A stretch of DNA of 5,713 nucleotides, taken from positions 1 through 5,713 of the forward strand of contig USEK01000098.1 of the NCBI GenBank assembly GCA_900553705.1. The letters run 5' to 3'. The DNA is from an uncultured Collinsella sp. Lineage in GTDB: Bacteria > Actinomycetota > Coriobacteriia > Coriobacteriales > Coriobacteriaceae. Below, in pieces: positions 5,073 through 5,713 of this stretch. The notes below the pieces were generated by a model that saw only the letters and a list, made by a program, of their open reading frames with translations, searched no databases and was not told the DNA's origin. A program made the translations under genes and the position numbers. Each line of letters begins with the position of its first letter. Within the stretch, counting starts at the first letter, position 1.

Positions 5073-5713
5073 ATGCCTATCATCGCAGCGCTCGTTGGCA
5101 TCGTTTTGGGTGCCATCGCCGCCATTGCCTACATGCGCACCGCCAAGCAGGGTAGTCTTCACGAGGCCGACGAAAAAATCCAGTCGGCACACGCACAGGC
5201 TGAGTCCCTGATCGGTGATGCCAAGCGTCAGGCCGAGACCCTCAAAAAAGAGGCTCTGCTCGAGGCTAAAGAGGAGATCATCAAGAACAAGCAGGCCGCC
5301 GAGGCCGAGGACAAGCAGCGTAAGAACGAGATTCGTACGCTCGAGAACCGCGTGATGCAGCGCGAGGAATCCCTCGATCGCCGCAACGACGCTCTCGACA
5401 AGCGCGAGCATCAGCTGTCCAGCCAGGCCGGTCAGGTCGAGAAGCGCTCCCGTGAGCTCGAGGAGCTCTGCGCAAAGCAGACCTCCGAGCTCGAGCGTAT
5501 CGCCGACCTTACCCGCGAGGACGCCCACAAGGAGCTCCTCGATAAGGTTCGCGGCGAGGTCACCCACGAGGCCGCCACGATCATTCGCGAGTCCGAGCAG
5601 CAGGTTCGCGCCGAGTGCCACAAGACCGCCCAGGAGATTCTGTCTCTTGCGATTCAGCGCTGCGCTGCCGACCACACTGCCGAGGTCACCGTTACCTCCG
5701 TGCACATTCCCTC
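5073..5713 (+). CDS. rny: Ribonuclease Y, N-terminal part (runs off the window)
   Basis: An open frame of 213 complete codons with no stop before the window end. It is an N-terminal part of a protein that is usually about 510-520 residues. RNase Y is the membrane-anchored endoribonuclease that initiates mRNA decay in many Gram-positive bacteria. A hydrophobic anchor spans 2-21 (PIIAALVGIVLGAIAAIAYM). It is followed by a long, highly charged coiled coil (about 25-185) containing the family-typical ETLKKEALLEAKEEI (56-70). The segment ILSLAIQRCAADHTAE (189-204) leads into the strand before the KH domain (VTVTSVHIP). The catalytic HD domain lies beyond the window. It has its own ribosome binding site and a promoter about 170 nt upstream. 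The N-terminal match to Bacillus RNase Y as I remember it is strong. Confidence 0.95.
   Translation, partial: MPIIAALVGIVLGAIAAIAYMRTAKQGSLHEADEKIQSAHAQAESLIGDAKRQAETLKKEALLEAKEEIIKNKQAAEAEDKQRKNEIRTLENRVMQREESLDRRNDALDKREHQLSSQAGQVEKRSRELEELCAKQTSELERIADLTREDAHKELLDKVRGEVTHEAATIIRESEQQVRAECHKTAQEILSLAIQRCAADHTAEVTVTSVHIP

Noticed and set aside
4956..5705. Minus-strand ORF (249 codons) opposite rny, leucine/glycine-rich
   Set aside because: The leucines arise from the reverse complement of the GAG/AAG-rich coiled-coil codons of rny. The rny frame matches RNase Y closely.

Overview
The window looks like the end of a draft-assembly contig from a GC-rich Gram-positive bacterium. The most likely source is the actinobacterial class Coriobacteriia (Collinsella-like). 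This rests on three things: the order rimO-pgsA-cinA/pncC-recA-recX-rny, a Gram-positive type LexA box (CGAAC-N4-GTTCG), and an RNase Y gene beside recA in a high-GC genome. The taxonomic guess is inference, and I could not search a database.

Layout. Positions 1-43 are not biological. They match an Illumina Nextera i7 adapter, including the 19-bp Tn5 mosaic end. Genomic DNA starts at about 44 with the last codons of a yajQ-family gene. Next come rimO (methylthiotransferase for ribosomal protein S12), pgsA (phosphatidylglycerophosphate synthase) and a stand-alone CinA C-terminal-domain protein (pncC). All are on the + strand with gaps of 27, 9 and 6 nt, so they are probably one transcript, closed by a strong UUCG-tetraloop hairpin at 2713-2736.

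A 257-nt gap follows. It carries a G+T-rich array of TTTGGT repeats at helical spacing, then a sigma-A type recA promoter whose 17-bp spacer is occupied by a perfect LexA operator. recA and recX form a two-gene SOS operon that probably ends at a hairpin near 4830-4879. A second 257-nt gap holds a promoter with a consensus -35 box, a leader of about 160 nt with two hairpins (one terminator-like, just upstream of the ribosome binding site), and then rny, which runs off the right end.

How the genes work together. recA and recX are the recombinase and its modulator, and LexA repression of their promoter is directly readable. The other genes are housekeeping functions in ribosome modification, phospholipid synthesis, NAD by-product recycling and mRNA decay. 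I see no mobile element, CRISPR array, defence system, tRNA or rRNA. The coding content is ordinary. The points worth a second look are the adapter contamination and the regulatory architecture of the two gaps.
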